From Acidovorax sp. NO-1 (lineage in GTDB: Bacteria; Pseudomonadota; Gammaproteobacteria; Burkholderiales; Burkholderiaceae_C), in NCBI RefSeq assembly GCF_000238595.1, contig NZ_AGTS01000159.1:1-64000 (forward strand): a stretch of 64,000 bases of DNA, read 5' to 3'. Numbering within the stretch: position 1 is the first letter of the stretch; every line of letters begins with the position of its first letter. The position numbers were made by a program, and so were the translations under genes. Below are positions 17,986-27,102 of the stretch, in pieces. The notes below the pieces were generated by a model, which made no database searches, had not been told where the DNA came from, and was given only the letters and a program-made list of their open reading frames with translations.

Positions 17986-19779
17986 ATGAAAGCTGATTCG
18001 GACCTCGCCACTGCCGCGAACGCGGCGCCCTACCGCGGTCCGGTGGACTGGCGCCGCGTGGTGGAGTGGCTCAGCGACGACGGCGTGATTTCGCGCGAGG
18101 AGGCCAGGCGCACGATTTCGCGTTGCTCGCAGGCCGAGAGCTCGCAGCACGCACTGGTGCGGCTGGCCAACGTCGCCATGGAGCGGGTGAGCGACGGCAA
18201 ACCGCTGGACATCGAGGCCTTGTCCGAATACCTGGCGAAGCGGGCCGGTCTGCCCTATTTGCGCATTGACCCGCTCAAGGTGGATGTGGGCCGTGTCTCC
18301 GACACCATGAGCGCCACCTATGCAGAGCGCCACAAGGTGCTGCCGGTCCAGGTGACTACCAAGGAAGTGGTGGTAGCCACTTCCGAGCCGTTCATTGATG
18401 ACTGGGTGGCCGAGGTGGAGCGGCAGTCCCGCCGCTCGGTACGCCGTGTGGTGGCTAGCCCGCTGGACATTCACCGGTTTACCGCCGAATTTTTTGCCCT
18501 CGCCAAATCCGTGCGCGCCGCCCAGAAGGCGGGCGGCAACTCCGGCGGCAGCAGCTTCGAGCAGCTGGTAGAACTGGGCAAGAGCAACAAGCAGCTCGAC
18601 GCCAACGACCAGGGCGTGGTCAAGGTGGTGGACTGGCTCTGGCAATATGCCTTTGACCAGCGTGCCAGCGACATCCACCTGGAACCCCGGCGCGACCAGG
18701 GCGTGATCCGCTTTCGCATTGACGGCGTGTTGCACCCCGTCTACCAGATGCCCATGGGTGTGCACAACGCCATGGTCTCGCGCATCAAGCTCCTGGGCCG
18801 CATCGACGTGGTGGAAAAGCGCCGTCCGCAGGATGGCCGCATCAAGACGCGCAACCAGCGCGGGGACGAGGTGGAAATGCGCCTGTCCACGCTGCCCACG
18901 GCGTTTGGCGAGAAGATGGTCATGCGGATCTTTGACCCCGACAACGCGGTCAAGGATCTGGACGCCCTGGGCTTTGCCCAGCACGATGCCGAGCGCTGGG
19001 AAAGCCTGGTCAAGCGCCCGCACGGCATCATTCTCGTGACGGGGCCCACGGGCTCGGGCAAGACCACCACGCTGTATTCCACCTTGAAGCGCGTGGCGAC
19101 CGAAGAGGTGAACGTGAGCACGGTGGAAGACCCGATCGAAATGATCGAGCCCAGCTTCAACCAGACCCAGGTGCAGCCCCAGCTCGACTTCAACTTTGCC
19201 GAGGGCCTGCGTGCCCTCATGCGCCAGGACCCGGACATCATCATGGTGGGCGAAATCCGCGACCTGGAGACGGCCGAGATGGCCATCCAGGCCGCCCTGA
19301 CCGGGCATCTGGTGTTCTCCACGCTGCACACCAACGATGCCCCGTCGGCCATCACCCGCATGATGGAACTGGGCGTCCCCCCCTATCTGCTCAATGCCAC
19401 GCTGCTGGGGGTGCTGGCCCAGCGGCTGGTGCGCACGCTGTGCAAGCAGTGCAAGCAGAAGGACGAAGCGGCACAGCGCGAAACCCTGGCGGCGGTGGTC
19501 AAACCCTGGAAACTCAGCGGCGGGTACCACCCCTACAAGCCGGTGGGTTGCGTGGACTGCCGCATGGGCGGCTTTCGCGGACGCATGGGTTTGTATGAGC
19601 TGCTGACGGTGACTGAAGCGCTCAAGGACAAGATCAACCAGGCTCCGTCGATCGACCAGCTGCGCCGCCAGGCGGTACAAGATGGCATGCGCCCCTTGCG
19701 GCTGGCGGGCGCGCTGCGGGTGGCCGAGGGCTTGACCACCCTGGAAGAGGTGATTGCGGCGACGCCCCCGCTGGAATAG
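17986..19779 (+). CDS. Type II/IV secretion ATPase, GspE/PilB-like
   Basis: Hexameric secretion ATPase, 597 residues. An N-terminal MshEN-like region (about 60-200) is followed by the motor domain: Walker A GPTGSGKTTT near residue 352, Asp box and Walker B around VEDPIEMIEP and MVGEIRDLETAEMA, His box GHLVFSTLHTNDA, and a zinc-site pair CKQC ... CVDC. The architecture fits GspE or PilB. No other pilus or secretion genes are next to it, so its partner machine cannot be assigned. It is 43 bases downstream of the spermidine-synthase-like gene with a good ribosome site GAAAGGA. Confidence 0.88.
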   Translation: MKADSDLATAANAAPYRGPVDWRRVVEWLSDDGVISREEARRTISRCSQAESSQHALVRLANVAMERVSDGKPLDIEALSEYLAKRAGLPYLRIDPLKVDVGRVSDTMSATYAERHKVLPVQVTTKEVVVATSEPFIDDWVAEVERQSRRSVRRVVASPLDIHRFTAEFFALAKSVRAAQKAGGNSGGSSFEQLVELGKSNKQLDANDQGVVKVVDWLWQYAFDQRASDIHLEPRRDQGVIRFRIDGVLHPVYQMPMGVHNAMVSRIKLLGRIDVVEKRRPQDGRIKTRNQRGDEVEMRLSTLPTAFGEKMVMRIFDPDNAVKDLDALGFAQHDAERWESLVKRPHGIILVTGPTGSGKTTTLYSTLKRVATEEVNVSTVEDPIEMIEPSFNQTQVQPQLDFNFAEGLRALMRQDPDIIMVGEIRDLETAEMAIQAALTGHLVFSTLHTNDAPSAITRMMELGVPPYLLNATLLGVLAQRLVRTLCKQCKQKDEAAQRETLAAVVKPWKLSGGYHPYKPVGCVDCRMGGFRGRMGLYELLTVTEALKDKINQAPSIDQLRRQAVQDGMRPLRLAGALRVAEGLTTLEEVIAATPPLE

Positions 19780-19910
19780 CCGCACTTTCCCCGGCGGTTT
19801 CTCCTCTCCGAGCGGCCATGCGTTACCAGGTGTAGGTGGAATCCACATCTGTTTGGCCCCCCGTTGCACGCACAATCGCGCAGTCGAGATTCCCGCCAAG
19901 GAGACAATTC

Positions 19911-20399
19911 GTGAAAATCAAAAGTCAAAAAGACTTCTTTGCCGGCCTCATGTTCATGGGGGTGGGCGTGGCGTTTGCGTGGGGTGCCACCACGTACAAC
20001 GTCGGAACCGGTGCGCGCATGGGCCCCGGGTACTTTCCACTGATGCTGGGTATCCTGCTCGCCTTTATCGGCGGCTTGATCACCTTCAAGGCCATGACGG
20101 TGGAAACCCAGGACGGCGACAAGATCGGCAAGTGGGCCTGGAAGCCGCTGTTCTTCGTTCTGGCTGCCAACTTCGTGTTTGGCATTCTGCTGGCAGGCCT
20201 TCCCAGCTTCGGAGTTCCGGCGATGGGCCTTATCGTCGCGATTTATGCCCTGACCTTCATTTCAAGCCTGGCGGGTCAGGAGTTCAACGCGAAGTCCGTG
20301 TTCATCCTGGCCACCATACTCGCAGTGGGCAGTTACGTGGCATTCGTCTGGGCGCTCAAGCTGCAGTTCCCTGTGTGGCCGAGTTTCATCACGGGTTAA
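19911..20399 (+). CDS. tctB: Tripartite tricarboxylate transporter small subunit TctB
   Basis: Small membrane subunit, 162 residues. The start is GTG 19911 (MKIKSQKDFF), chosen because AAGGAGAC lies 4-5 bases upstream; the open frame extends upstream without support. Four membrane segments are seen (about 8-30, 38-56, 75-100, 115-150), as in TctB. tctA follows after 15 bases. No tctC binding-protein gene adjoins the pair. Confidence 0.88.
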   Translation: MKIKSQKDFFAGLMFMGVGVAFAWGATTYNVGTGARMGPGYFPLMLGILLAFIGGLITFKAMTVETQDGDKIGKWAWKPLFFVLAANFVFGILLAGLPSFGVPAMGLIVAIYALTFISSLAGQEFNAKSVFILATILAVGSYVAFVWALKLQFPVWPSFITG

Positions 20400-20414
20400 G
20401 CAGGAGCACCGACC

Positions 20415-21926
20415 ATGGATCTTATTGACAACCTATCGCTGGGTTTTGGTGTTGCGTTCACCTTCCAGAACCTCATTTACTGCTTCGTGGGCTGCCTGCT
20501 GGGCACGCTGATCGGTGTGTTGCCCGGCATCGGCCCGGTGGCAACCATCGCCATGCTGCTGCCTGCCACCTACGCGCTGCCCCCGGTGGCTGCGCTGATC
20601 ATGCTGGCAGGTATCTATTACGGCGCCCAGTACGGCGGCTCCACCACGGCCATTCTGGTGAACCTGCCGGGTGAGTCATCGTCGGTGGTCACCGTGATTG
20701 ACGGCTACCAGATGGCGCGCAAGGGCCGTGCGGGGCCGGCGCTGGCTGCTGCCGGTCTGGGTTCGTTCTTTGCAGGGTGCGTGGGCACGCTGATCCTGGC
20801 AGCCTTCGCGCCGCCACTGACCGAGGTAGCGTTCAAGTTCGGCCCTGCTGAATATTTCTCGCTGATGGTGCTGGGCCTGATTGGTGCCGTGGTGCTGGCC
20901 TCTGGCTCGCTGCTCAAGGCCGTGGCCATGATCGTGCTGGGCCTGCTGATGGGCCTGGTGGGTACCGACGTGAACTCCGGCGTTGCCCGCTTCAGCTTCG
21001 ATGTGCCCGAACTGACCGACGGCATTGGTTTCGTCACCATTGCGATGGGCGTGTTCGGCTACGGTGAAATCATTGCCAACCTGTCCCGTCCGGAGGACGA
21101 GCGTGAGGTTTTCACCGCCAAGGTGGAAGGCCTGTTCCCCACCAAGGAAGACTTCAAGCGGATGCTGCCCGCAGTGATCCGCGGTACCGCTCTGGGTTCT
21201 GCCCTGGGCATCCTGCCGGGCGGTGGCGCTCTGCTGTCGGCTTTTGCTGCCTACACGATCGAAAAGAAGACCAAGCTGCACCCCGGTGAAGTTCCTTTTG
21301 GCCAAGGCAACATCCGCGGTGTCGCTGCGCCTGAAGCTGCCAACAATGCCGGATCGCAGACGTCCTTCATTCCCCTGCTGACACTGGGCATTCCACCCAA
21401 TGCGGTGATGGCGCTGATGGTGGGTGCCATGACCATCCACAACATCCAGCCCGGCCCGCAGGTGATGACCAGCAACCCCGAGTTGTTCTGGGGCCTGATC
21501 GCCTCGATGTGGATTGGTAACGCGATGCTGGTAGTGCTGAACCTGCCGCTGATCGGCATCTGGATCAAGCTGCTGACGGTGCCTTACCGCTGGCTGTTCC
21601 CCTCCATCGTGCTGTTCTGTGCGGTGGGCGTGTATTCCACCAACAACAACACGTGGGATATCTGGATGGTGGGCCTGTTCGGACTGGTGGGTTACATCTT
21701 CCACAAGCTGGGTACCGAACCTGCGCCCTTGCTGCTGGGCTTCATTCTGGGCCCGATGATGGAAGAGAACCTGCGCCGCGCGCTGCTGCTCTCGCGCGGC
21801 GATTGGAGCGTGTTTGTCACGCGTCCGCTGTCGGCGGGCCTGCTGGCTGCAGCGTTACTGCTGCTCATCATCGTGCTGCTGCCTTCAGTGAAGAGCAAGC
21901 GCGAGGAAGCCTTCGTGGAAGACTGA
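20415..21926 (+). CDS. tctA: Tripartite tricarboxylate transporter large subunit TctA
   Basis: Large membrane subunit, 503 residues with about 12 membrane segments. Family motifs include GVLPGIGPVATIAMLLP, IYYGAQYGGSTTAIL with NLPGE, and the second half GILPGGGALLSAFAAY with APEAANNA and PLLTLGIPPNAVMALM. With TctB it forms the membrane part of a TTT importer; the substrate-binding TctC is missing locally, so substrate is unknown (citrate-like carboxylates in characterised members). A strong terminator follows. Confidence 0.93.
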   Translation: MDLIDNLSLGFGVAFTFQNLIYCFVGCLLGTLIGVLPGIGPVATIAMLLPATYALPPVAALIMLAGIYYGAQYGGSTTAILVNLPGESSSVVTVIDGYQMARKGRAGPALAAAGLGSFFAGCVGTLILAAFAPPLTEVAFKFGPAEYFSLMVLGLIGAVVLASGSLLKAVAMIVLGLLMGLVGTDVNSGVARFSFDVPELTDGIGFVTIAMGVFGYGEIIANLSRPEDEREVFTAKVEGLFPTKEDFKRMLPAVIRGTALGSALGILPGGGALLSAFAAYTIEKKTKLHPGEVPFGQGNIRGVAAPEAANNAGSQTSFIPLLTLGIPPNAVMALMVGAMTIHNIQPGPQVMTSNPELFWGLIASMWIGNAMLVVLNLPLIGIWIKLLTVPYRWLFPSIVLFCAVGVYSTNNNTWDIWMVGLFGLVGYIFHKLGTEPAPLLLGFILGPMMEENLRRALLLSRGDWSVFVTRPLSAGLLAAALLLLIIVLLPSVKSKREEAFVED

Positions 21927-21957
21927 CCGGGCGCGCTTCCAGCTTCCGACATGAACA

Positions 21958-21984
21958 ACGGCACCCTCGGGTGCCGTTTTTTTT
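21958..21984 (+). terminator. Rho-independent terminator after tctA
   Basis: Perfect 8-bp stem ACGGCACC / GGTGCCGT with a CTCG loop, followed by eight T residues (21977-21984). It ends the tctBA transcript before the DUF3422 gene. Confidence 0.9.
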
Positions 21985-22010
21985 GGAGAGGCGATTCAGT
22001 TTCACGGGCG

Positions 22011-22024
22011 GTGTACCAGTACAC
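22011..22024. promoter_or_regulatory. Palindrome GTGTAC-CA-GTACAC upstream of the DUF3422 gene
   Basis: Perfect 6-2-6 inverted repeat 20 bases before the ATG at 22045 and after the tctA terminator. The position fits an operator for a dimeric regulator, but no regulator is assigned and no second copy was noticed. Confidence 0.35.
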
Positions 22025-22044
22025 AATCGCGCACCGAGGTCCGC

Positions 22045-23349
22045 ATGCCCATACCGTTTCACCCCCGGCAGCATCCCCACCGGGCGATGCTGCACAACGA
22101 AATCCACGCCCGCCCGCCCGAGGCGATCACGTCGCCCGTGGCCATCGTGCACATTGTCATGCTGGCCGATGCCGCCGGGCGTGAGGCGAGCCGGGCGCAT
22201 GTGGCCGCCCTTTTGCGCAACCACCACCTGGCCCTGCCCGATGCGGATACCAACCACCTGCGCATGGACCTGGGGGCCTACCGCCTGCGCTGGGAGCTGC
22301 ACACCGAGTTTGTCTCCTGGACCTTCATGGTGCCCATGAGCGCCGAGGCCTTTGGCGAGCGCGAGCCCGCCAGCGCCGCCGATGTGGTGCCGCGGGACTG
22401 GCTGGCCGCATTGCCCGGGCAGTGCCTGTGCAGCCTCAACCTGTGGGTGCTGCCCACGCACACGTTCGGATCGGGTTCGCTGGTCAGGCATGTGCTGCAT
22501 GAGGACACGCTGGTGGCCTCCACCGTGGCCGATGGGCATGGCGAGGTGTACACCGACTTTGCGATCCACGCCGATGGGTTCTCGCGCATGGTGCTGCTGG
22601 CCGGCGGCATGACCCAGCGGCGCCTGGGCCGCCTGGTGCAGCGCCTGCTCGAAATCGAAACCTACCGCATGGCCGCGCTGCTGGGCCTGCCCGCCGCACG
22701 CGAGGCGGCCAGCGCACTGGCCTTTGCCGAGCGGGAGCTCGCTGCGCTGGCGGACGCGATCCGCACCGCCAACCGCGATGCCGAGCCCGCACTGCTGGAC
22801 CGGCTCACCCGGCTGGCCGGGCAGGTGGAGAGCCAGTATGCAGCCACGCACTCGCGTTTTTCGGCCAGCAGTGCCTACTTTGAATTGCTGGACCGCCGCA
22901 TCCAGGACATCGCCGAATCGCGCCTGGCCGGCATGCAGACCATCCGCGAGTTCATGGACCGGCGCCTCACGCCCGCACGCAGCACCTGTGAATGGGCTGC
23001 CCGGCGGCAGGATGCGCTGTCGCAACGGGTATCGCGCATGAGCAACCTGCTGCGCACACGGGTGGAGATTGAGCAGCAGCAAAGCAGCCAGTCGCTGCTG
23101 ACCGCGATGAACCACCGGCAGGATCTGCAGCTGCAGATGCAGTCCACCGTGGAGGGGCTGTCGGTGGCGGCCATCACTTACTACATCGTGGGCCTGGTCA
23201 GTTATCTGGCGAAGGCCGCGCAGGCGCTGGGCTGGCCCCTGTCGCCCGAAACCACGGCGGCGCTGGCGATCCCGGTGGTGGCGGCCGGTGTGTGGTGGTC
23301 GCTGCGGCGCCTGCACCACCGGGTGTTTCGCAAGCCCCCGGCGGGCTGA
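22045..23349 (+). CDS. DUF3422 family protein
   Basis: 434 residues. The opening PHRAMLHNEIHARPPEAI and the central VPRDWLAALPGQCLCSLNLWVLP region match DUF3422. A coiled-coil region runs from about residue 215 to 370, and two C-terminal membrane segments (about 373-395 and 405-425) separated by a short loop end in a basic tail. The protein is thus a C-terminally anchored membrane protein with a large cytoplasmic part. Its role is unknown. Confidence 0.88.
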   Translation: MPIPFHPRQHPHRAMLHNEIHARPPEAITSPVAIVHIVMLADAAGREASRAHVAALLRNHHLALPDADTNHLRMDLGAYRLRWELHTEFVSWTFMVPMSAEAFGEREPASAADVVPRDWLAALPGQCLCSLNLWVLPTHTFGSGSLVRHVLHEDTLVASTVADGHGEVYTDFAIHADGFSRMVLLAGGMTQRRLGRLVQRLLEIETYRMAALLGLPAAREAASALAFAERELAALADAIRTANRDAEPALLDRLTRLAGQVESQYAATHSRFSASSAYFELLDRRIQDIAESRLAGMQTIREFMDRRLTPARSTCEWAARRQDALSQRVSRMSNLLRTRVEIEQQQSSQSLLTAMNHRQDLQLQMQSTVEGLSVAAITYYIVGLVSYLAKAAQALGWPLSPETTAALAIPVVAAGVWWSLRRLHHRVFRKPPAG

Positions 23350-23445
23350 CAGACCCCGGCCGCTATCGCCGTGCCATCGTGCATGGCGGTGCCACCCGCA
23401 CGCAGCGTCGATGGCGCGGGGCTGGGCCCCGTGCGACACTGGGCC

Positions 23446-24444
23446 ATGCCTGCCACGTGGGCCATCGCCGCAGCGGCCGGGTACGGCCGTGCCGTCATTC
23501 TCTTGCGAAAATTCTCATCAAAATTGGTTCAAACGCAATCTGGTAAAGCGCAAGTAGCTACTAAAAATGTAGCGACTGGCATCACGCTGGCCCTCCTGGG
23601 CTCCATCGCCTTCAGTGGCAAGGCCATCATCGTGAAGCTGGCATACCGCCATGGGGTGGATGCGGTCACGCTCATCATGTACCGCATGCTGTTTGCACTG
23701 CCCATCTTTGCCGTGATGGCCTGGTGGGCCAGCCGGGGTAAGCCGCCGCTCACCCGCAAGGACTGGCTGGGCGTGCTGGGGCTGGGGCTCACCGGTTACT
23801 ACCTGGCGAGCTTTCTCGACTTCGCAGGGCTGGCCTACATCAGCGCCAGCCTGGAACGCCTGATCCTGTACCTCAACCCCACCCTGGTGGTGATGCTTGG
23901 CTGGGTGCTGTACCGGCGCGGCATTCGCTGGGGGCAGGCGCTGGGCATGCTCATCAGCTATGCCGGGGTGGTGCTGGTATTCGGCCACGAAGCCAACCTG
24001 CAGGGTGCTGACGCCGCATGGGGTGCGCTGCTGGTGTTCATGAGCGCGGTCAGCTATGCCATCTATCTGGTCTACAGCGGTGAGCTGGTGCAGCGCCTGG
24101 GCGCATTGCGCCTGGTGGGCCTGGCCACCACCGTGGCCTGCCTGCTGTGCCTGCTGCAGTTCGTGCTGCTGCGCCCTTTGAGCGCCGCGGTGGTGGCCCC
24201 GGAGGTGATCTGGCTGTCCGTCCTCAACGCCACGCTGTGCACCGCGGCACCGGTGCTGATGGTGATGATGGCCATCGAGCGCATCGGCGCGGGCACCACC
24301 GCGCAGACCGGCATGGTGGGGCCGCTGTCCACCATCCTCATGGGGGTGTGGATTCTGGGGGAGCCGTTCACCGTGTGGGTGGCTGCCGGTACGGCCCTGG
24401 TTCTGGTGGGCATCTTTGTGTTCACCCAGCTGGCGCGCCGCTGA
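23446..24444 (+). CDS. EamA family (DMT) transporter
   Basis: Drug/metabolite-type exporter with ten membrane segments and two EamA repeats (GITLALLGSIAFSGKA onward, and WGALLVFMSAVSYAIYLVY onward). The start is uncertain: ATG 23446 gives 332 residues, TTG 23524 gives 306, which is closer to the family norm, and neither has a good ribosome site. The first residues before the first membrane segment (about LVQTQSGKAQVATKNVA) are encoded by an R1 repeat, so the N-terminus has been replaced or extended by it. Substrate unknown. Confidence 0.82.
   Translation: MPATWAIAAAAGYGRAVILLRKFSSKLVQTQSGKAQVATKNVATGITLALLGSIAFSGKAIIVKLAYRHGVDAVTLIMYRMLFALPIFAVMAWWASRGKPPLTRKDWLGVLGLGLTGYYLASFLDFAGLAYISASLERLILYLNPTLVVMLGWVLYRRGIRWGQALGMLISYAGVVLVFGHEANLQGADAAWGALLVFMSAVSYAIYLVYSGELVQRLGALRLVGLATTVACLLCLLQFVLLRPLSAAVVAPEVIWLSVLNATLCTAAPVLMVMMAIERIGAGTTAQTGMVGPLSTILMGVWILGEPFTVWVAAGTALVLVGIFVFTQLARR
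23516..23573 (-). repeat. R1 dispersed repeat, copy 3, at the N-terminus of the EamA gene
   Basis: Reverse-orientation copy: CAAAATTGG, ACGCAA...AAAGCGC core, AGCTA...TGTAGC arms. It lies in frame across the likely translation start of the EamA transporter and is more diverged than the intergenic copies. Confidence 0.6.
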
Positions 24445-24472
24445 TACCAGGCACCAGGCGCAAAAACTACGC

Positions 24473-25456
24473 TCAGCCGGATTTGCGGGCCGCAGCGGGC
24501 CGGGCAGGTGGCGCGGGGGCAGGGCGGAGGGGCGGCGCGGCAAGGCGTTCGGCAAGGGTGGCGCGCGAGCCGCCCAGCCCGTCGAGCTGGCGGCCCATCG
24601 ATTGCTCCAGGTACTCCATGCGCGCCTGCGCGGCGGGGTGGGTGGACATCTGCAGCGTGAACAGCGGGTTGTCGGGCGTCACGGTGCGCAGATGCTGCAG
24701 CACCGACACCAGGCCGTAGGGGTCAAACCCCGCCTTGGCCGCCAGCGATACGCCGGTGCGGTCGGCTTCGAACTCGTCCGTTTGGCTCAGGCCCTTGGTG
24801 TAGACGGTGCGGAACAGCGACAGCAGCTGGTCGCGCACGAGCTGGCCGGCCACATTGCTGGTGCGGATCTGCGAGGCCAGCACCCGGGTGCCCAGCCCGG
24901 CCATCGCGCTCTGGCGGATGGCCTGCAGATGGTGCCTGGAGGTGACGTGTGTGATCTCGTGCGCGAGGATGCCCGCCAGTTCGGACTCGTCGGCGCAGCG
25001 GTCAATGAGCCCCTTGGTCACGAACACATAACCGCCGGGTGCGGCAAAGGCGTTGTAGCCGTTGTCGTCCAGCACCACAAAGGTCCAGGGCAGGCCGGGG
25101 CGCGGCGAGTGCAGGCTGATCCAGCGGCCCAGGCGGTTCACGTAGCCCTGCAGCGCCATGTCGGGATGCGCGGGCTTGGCGCCCAGCAGCAACGCGGCCA
25201 GCTGGCGGCCGATCTCGATCTCCCTGGGTTCATCGATGTTCTCCATCGACTGGGTCAGCAAGCTGATGAGGTCATCACCCTGCGCAGGTGGCGCACCCGC
25301 AGCACCGGTGAGGGCCGAGCCCAGCCCGCCGCCCAGGGAGTTCAGGATGTTCATCACGTTCTGGCTGTGGGCCAGCAGCGGGGCTGCCGCCAGCGCCGCC
25401 GCCAGCGTTGCCAGGCGGGCACAGCGCGTCCATGCGGGAGTTCGGGGCACGTTCAT
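24473..25456 (-). CDS. M48 family zinc metalloprotease
   Basis: Secreted M48 peptidase, 327 residues: signal peptide in residues 1-37, zinc motif HEITH in ILAHEITHV, third ligand in DEFEADRTG. The N-terminal mature part carries a Gly-rich SLGGGLGSALTG segment. Compared with the BepA type it lacks an evident TPR tail, ending in a Pro/Ala-rich stretch. Start choice: ATG 25456 sits directly against GAGGAG, whereas the in-frame GTG at 25450 has a normal 6-base spacing and may be the used start. It is 4 bases downstream of the SH3 gene, so the two are an operon. Confidence 0.88.
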   Translation of the reverse strand: MNVPRTPAWTRCARLATLAAALAAAPLLAHSQNVMNILNSLGGGLGSALTGAAGAPPAQGDDLISLLTQSMENIDEPREIEIGRQLAALLLGAKPAHPDMALQGYVNRLGRWISLHSPRPGLPWTFVVLDDNGYNAFAAPGGYVFVTKGLIDRCADESELAGILAHEITHVTSRHHLQAIRQSAMAGLGTRVLASQIRTSNVAGQLVRDQLLSLFRTVYTKGLSQTDEFEADRTGVSLAAKAGFDPYGLVSVLQHLRTVTPDNPLFTLQMSTHPAAQARMEYLEQSMGRQLDGLGGSRATLAERLAAPPLRPAPAPPARPAAARKSG

Positions 25457-25460
25457 CTCC

Positions 25461-26072
25461 TCAGTTGGGGCTGTGGTTGGGGTCCGACGGGCTGCTGAAG
25501 CTGCCGCCGGAGCGTCCGCTGGAGGTGGGCAGGGGGGGCTGGGCCAGCGCAGGCACATCGCGCGCCTTCAGCGACGCCGTGCTGGCAAACTGCCGCGCCT
25601 GGTCGGCATTGACGCGCAGTGCCTCGGCCCGGCCGACGGCGGCCGGGTTGGGCTGCGCGTTGGCAATGTCTTCGGCGCCCAGCCCGCGGATACCTACCGT
25701 CGAAGTGGCGGTGGTGGTGGGCCCGCTGTTGCCGCCAAACAACCCGCCCAGCCCGCGCAAGCCACTGGTGGCCGCGTTGTTGGCGGGTGCCGCTGAGCCG
25801 GATGACGGGCCCAGGTCAAACATGTGCACCCAGCCTGATGCGCCCTGCGGTGTGGTGACCCGCGTCCAAGGGCCCTTGCGCTCGTTGCTGCGCGTGACCA
25901 CCGCGTTGGCCTCCAGCGCCGCCACGCTCGCGCCGCTGTCGGCGGGGGTGTCGCGCAGCTGCGTGGCACGCTTGACCACTGCGGCCTCCTGCGCCTGCGC
26001 ACCGCCTGCCAGCAGCGCCAGCGCAGGCAATGACAGCCAGAGGGCAAGGGCTCCACGGGGCAGCCAGTTCAT
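25461..26072 (-). CDS. Secreted SH3-domain protein
   Basis: 203 residues from ATG 26072, preceded by GGAGAG at 8 bases. Signal peptide 1-28 ending AQA, then a bacterial SH3-like domain (about 30-90, VVKRATQLRDTPADSGASVAAL split by VTRSNERKGPWTRVTTPQGASGWVHMFDL in the usual RGxxS-GWV pattern), then a low-complexity Gly/Ser/Thr/Asn tail. Such domains bind peptidoglycan or proteins in the periplasm. Co-transcribed with the M48 protease, which suggests a shared envelope role. Confidence 0.82.
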   Translation of the reverse strand: MNWLPRGALALWLSLPALALLAGGAQAQEAAVVKRATQLRDTPADSGASVAALEANAVVTRSNERKGPWTRVTTPQGASGWVHMFDLGPSSGSAAPANNAATSGLRGLGGLFGGNSGPTTTATSTVGIRGLGAEDIANAQPNPAAVGRAEALRVNADQARQFASTASLKARDVPALAQPPLPTSSGRSGGSFSSPSDPNHSPN

Positions 26073-26137
26073 CGTCGTGCTCTCCAATTATGATTTGGGC
26101 GAAAGCACATGTATCAGTGTGCAACTTGGAGATTGTT

Positions 26138-26967
26138 ATGGATTTGGGTATCGCAGGCAAATGGGCGCTGGTGTGCGGCGCCAGCAAGGGGCTGGGCTAT
26201 GGCTGCGCGCAAGCGCTGGTGCGCGAGGGCGTGAACGTGGTCATCAATGCGCGCAACGCCCAGGCGTTGGATGAGGCTGCTGCAAAATTAATAGCTGAAG
26301 GCGCAGAACTGGCAAGCGCTGGAGGCCAAGAACACTCTCAACCCGTGGTGCTGGCGGTGGCCGCAGACATCACCACCGCCGAGGGGCGGGCCGCCGTGTT
26401 CTCGGTGGCCGGTGGCCCGGGGCGCGACTTCGACATCGTGGTGACCAATGCCGGCGGCCCCCCACCGGCGACTTCCGCGACTGGGACCGCGACGCCTGGA
26501 TCAAGGCGGTGGATGCCAACATGCTGACCCCCATCGAGCTCATCCAGGCCACGGTGGACGGCATGGCCGCACGCGGCTTTGGCCGCATCGTCAACATCAC
26601 ATCGAGCGCGGTGAAGGCACCCATCGACATCCTGGGCCTGTCCAACGGCGCGCGCAGCGGGCTGACCGGCTTTGTTGCCGGGGTTTCGCGCAGCAATATC
26701 GCCGCCCGTGGCGTGACCATCAACAACCTGCTGCCCGGCAAGTTCGACACCGACCGGCTGGCCGCCACCGTGAACGCCGCCGCCAGCAAGGCCGGCAAGA
26801 ACGTTGAGGACGTGCGGGCCGCGCAGCAGGCGCAGATCCCGGCCGGGCGTTATGGCCGCGCCGACGAGTTCGGCGCTATCTGCGCGTTTCTGTGCAGTGT
26901 GCACGCTGGCTACATGACGGGGCAGAATGTGCTGGCGGACGGGGGCGCCTACCCCGGCACGTTCTAG
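26138..26967 (+). pseudogene. SDR family oxidoreductase, frameshifted and carrying an R1 repeat
   Basis: NAD(P)-dependent short-chain dehydrogenase-like protein. Start ATG 26138 (MDLGIAGKWALVCGASKGLG, the cofactor-binding TGxxxGxG region). One C added to the C6 run 26458-26463 joins TNAGGPP to GDFRDWDRDAWIKAVDAN and restores 276 residues. The usual catalytic YxxxK is replaced: the aligned segment reads LGLSNGARSG, with Ser for Tyr and Arg for Lys, so activity may differ from classical SDRs. Residues about 47-66 (KLIAEGAELASAGGQE) come from an in-frame R1 repeat. The frameshift is probably a sequencing artefact. Confidence 0.82.
26278..26338 (+). repeat. R1 dispersed repeat, copy 4, inside the SDR gene
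   Basis: Forward copy: GCTGCAAAATTAATAGC arms, GCGCAGAACTGGCAAGCGC core, GGAGGCCAAGA tail. It is wholly inside the coding region and read in frame without a stop. Confidence 0.72.
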
Positions 26968-27102
26968 CGGTGGCAGGCTGCGCCCGTGTCTGCGCAGGGG
27001 CGCGGCCCCGGTGCGGCGCGATGCATGAGCCTCACCCGTGGCGTTTTGCCGACAGCGCTTCCGGTCTGCGGAAGAACTTGATCAAGAATGGGGCCGGAGA
27101 CA

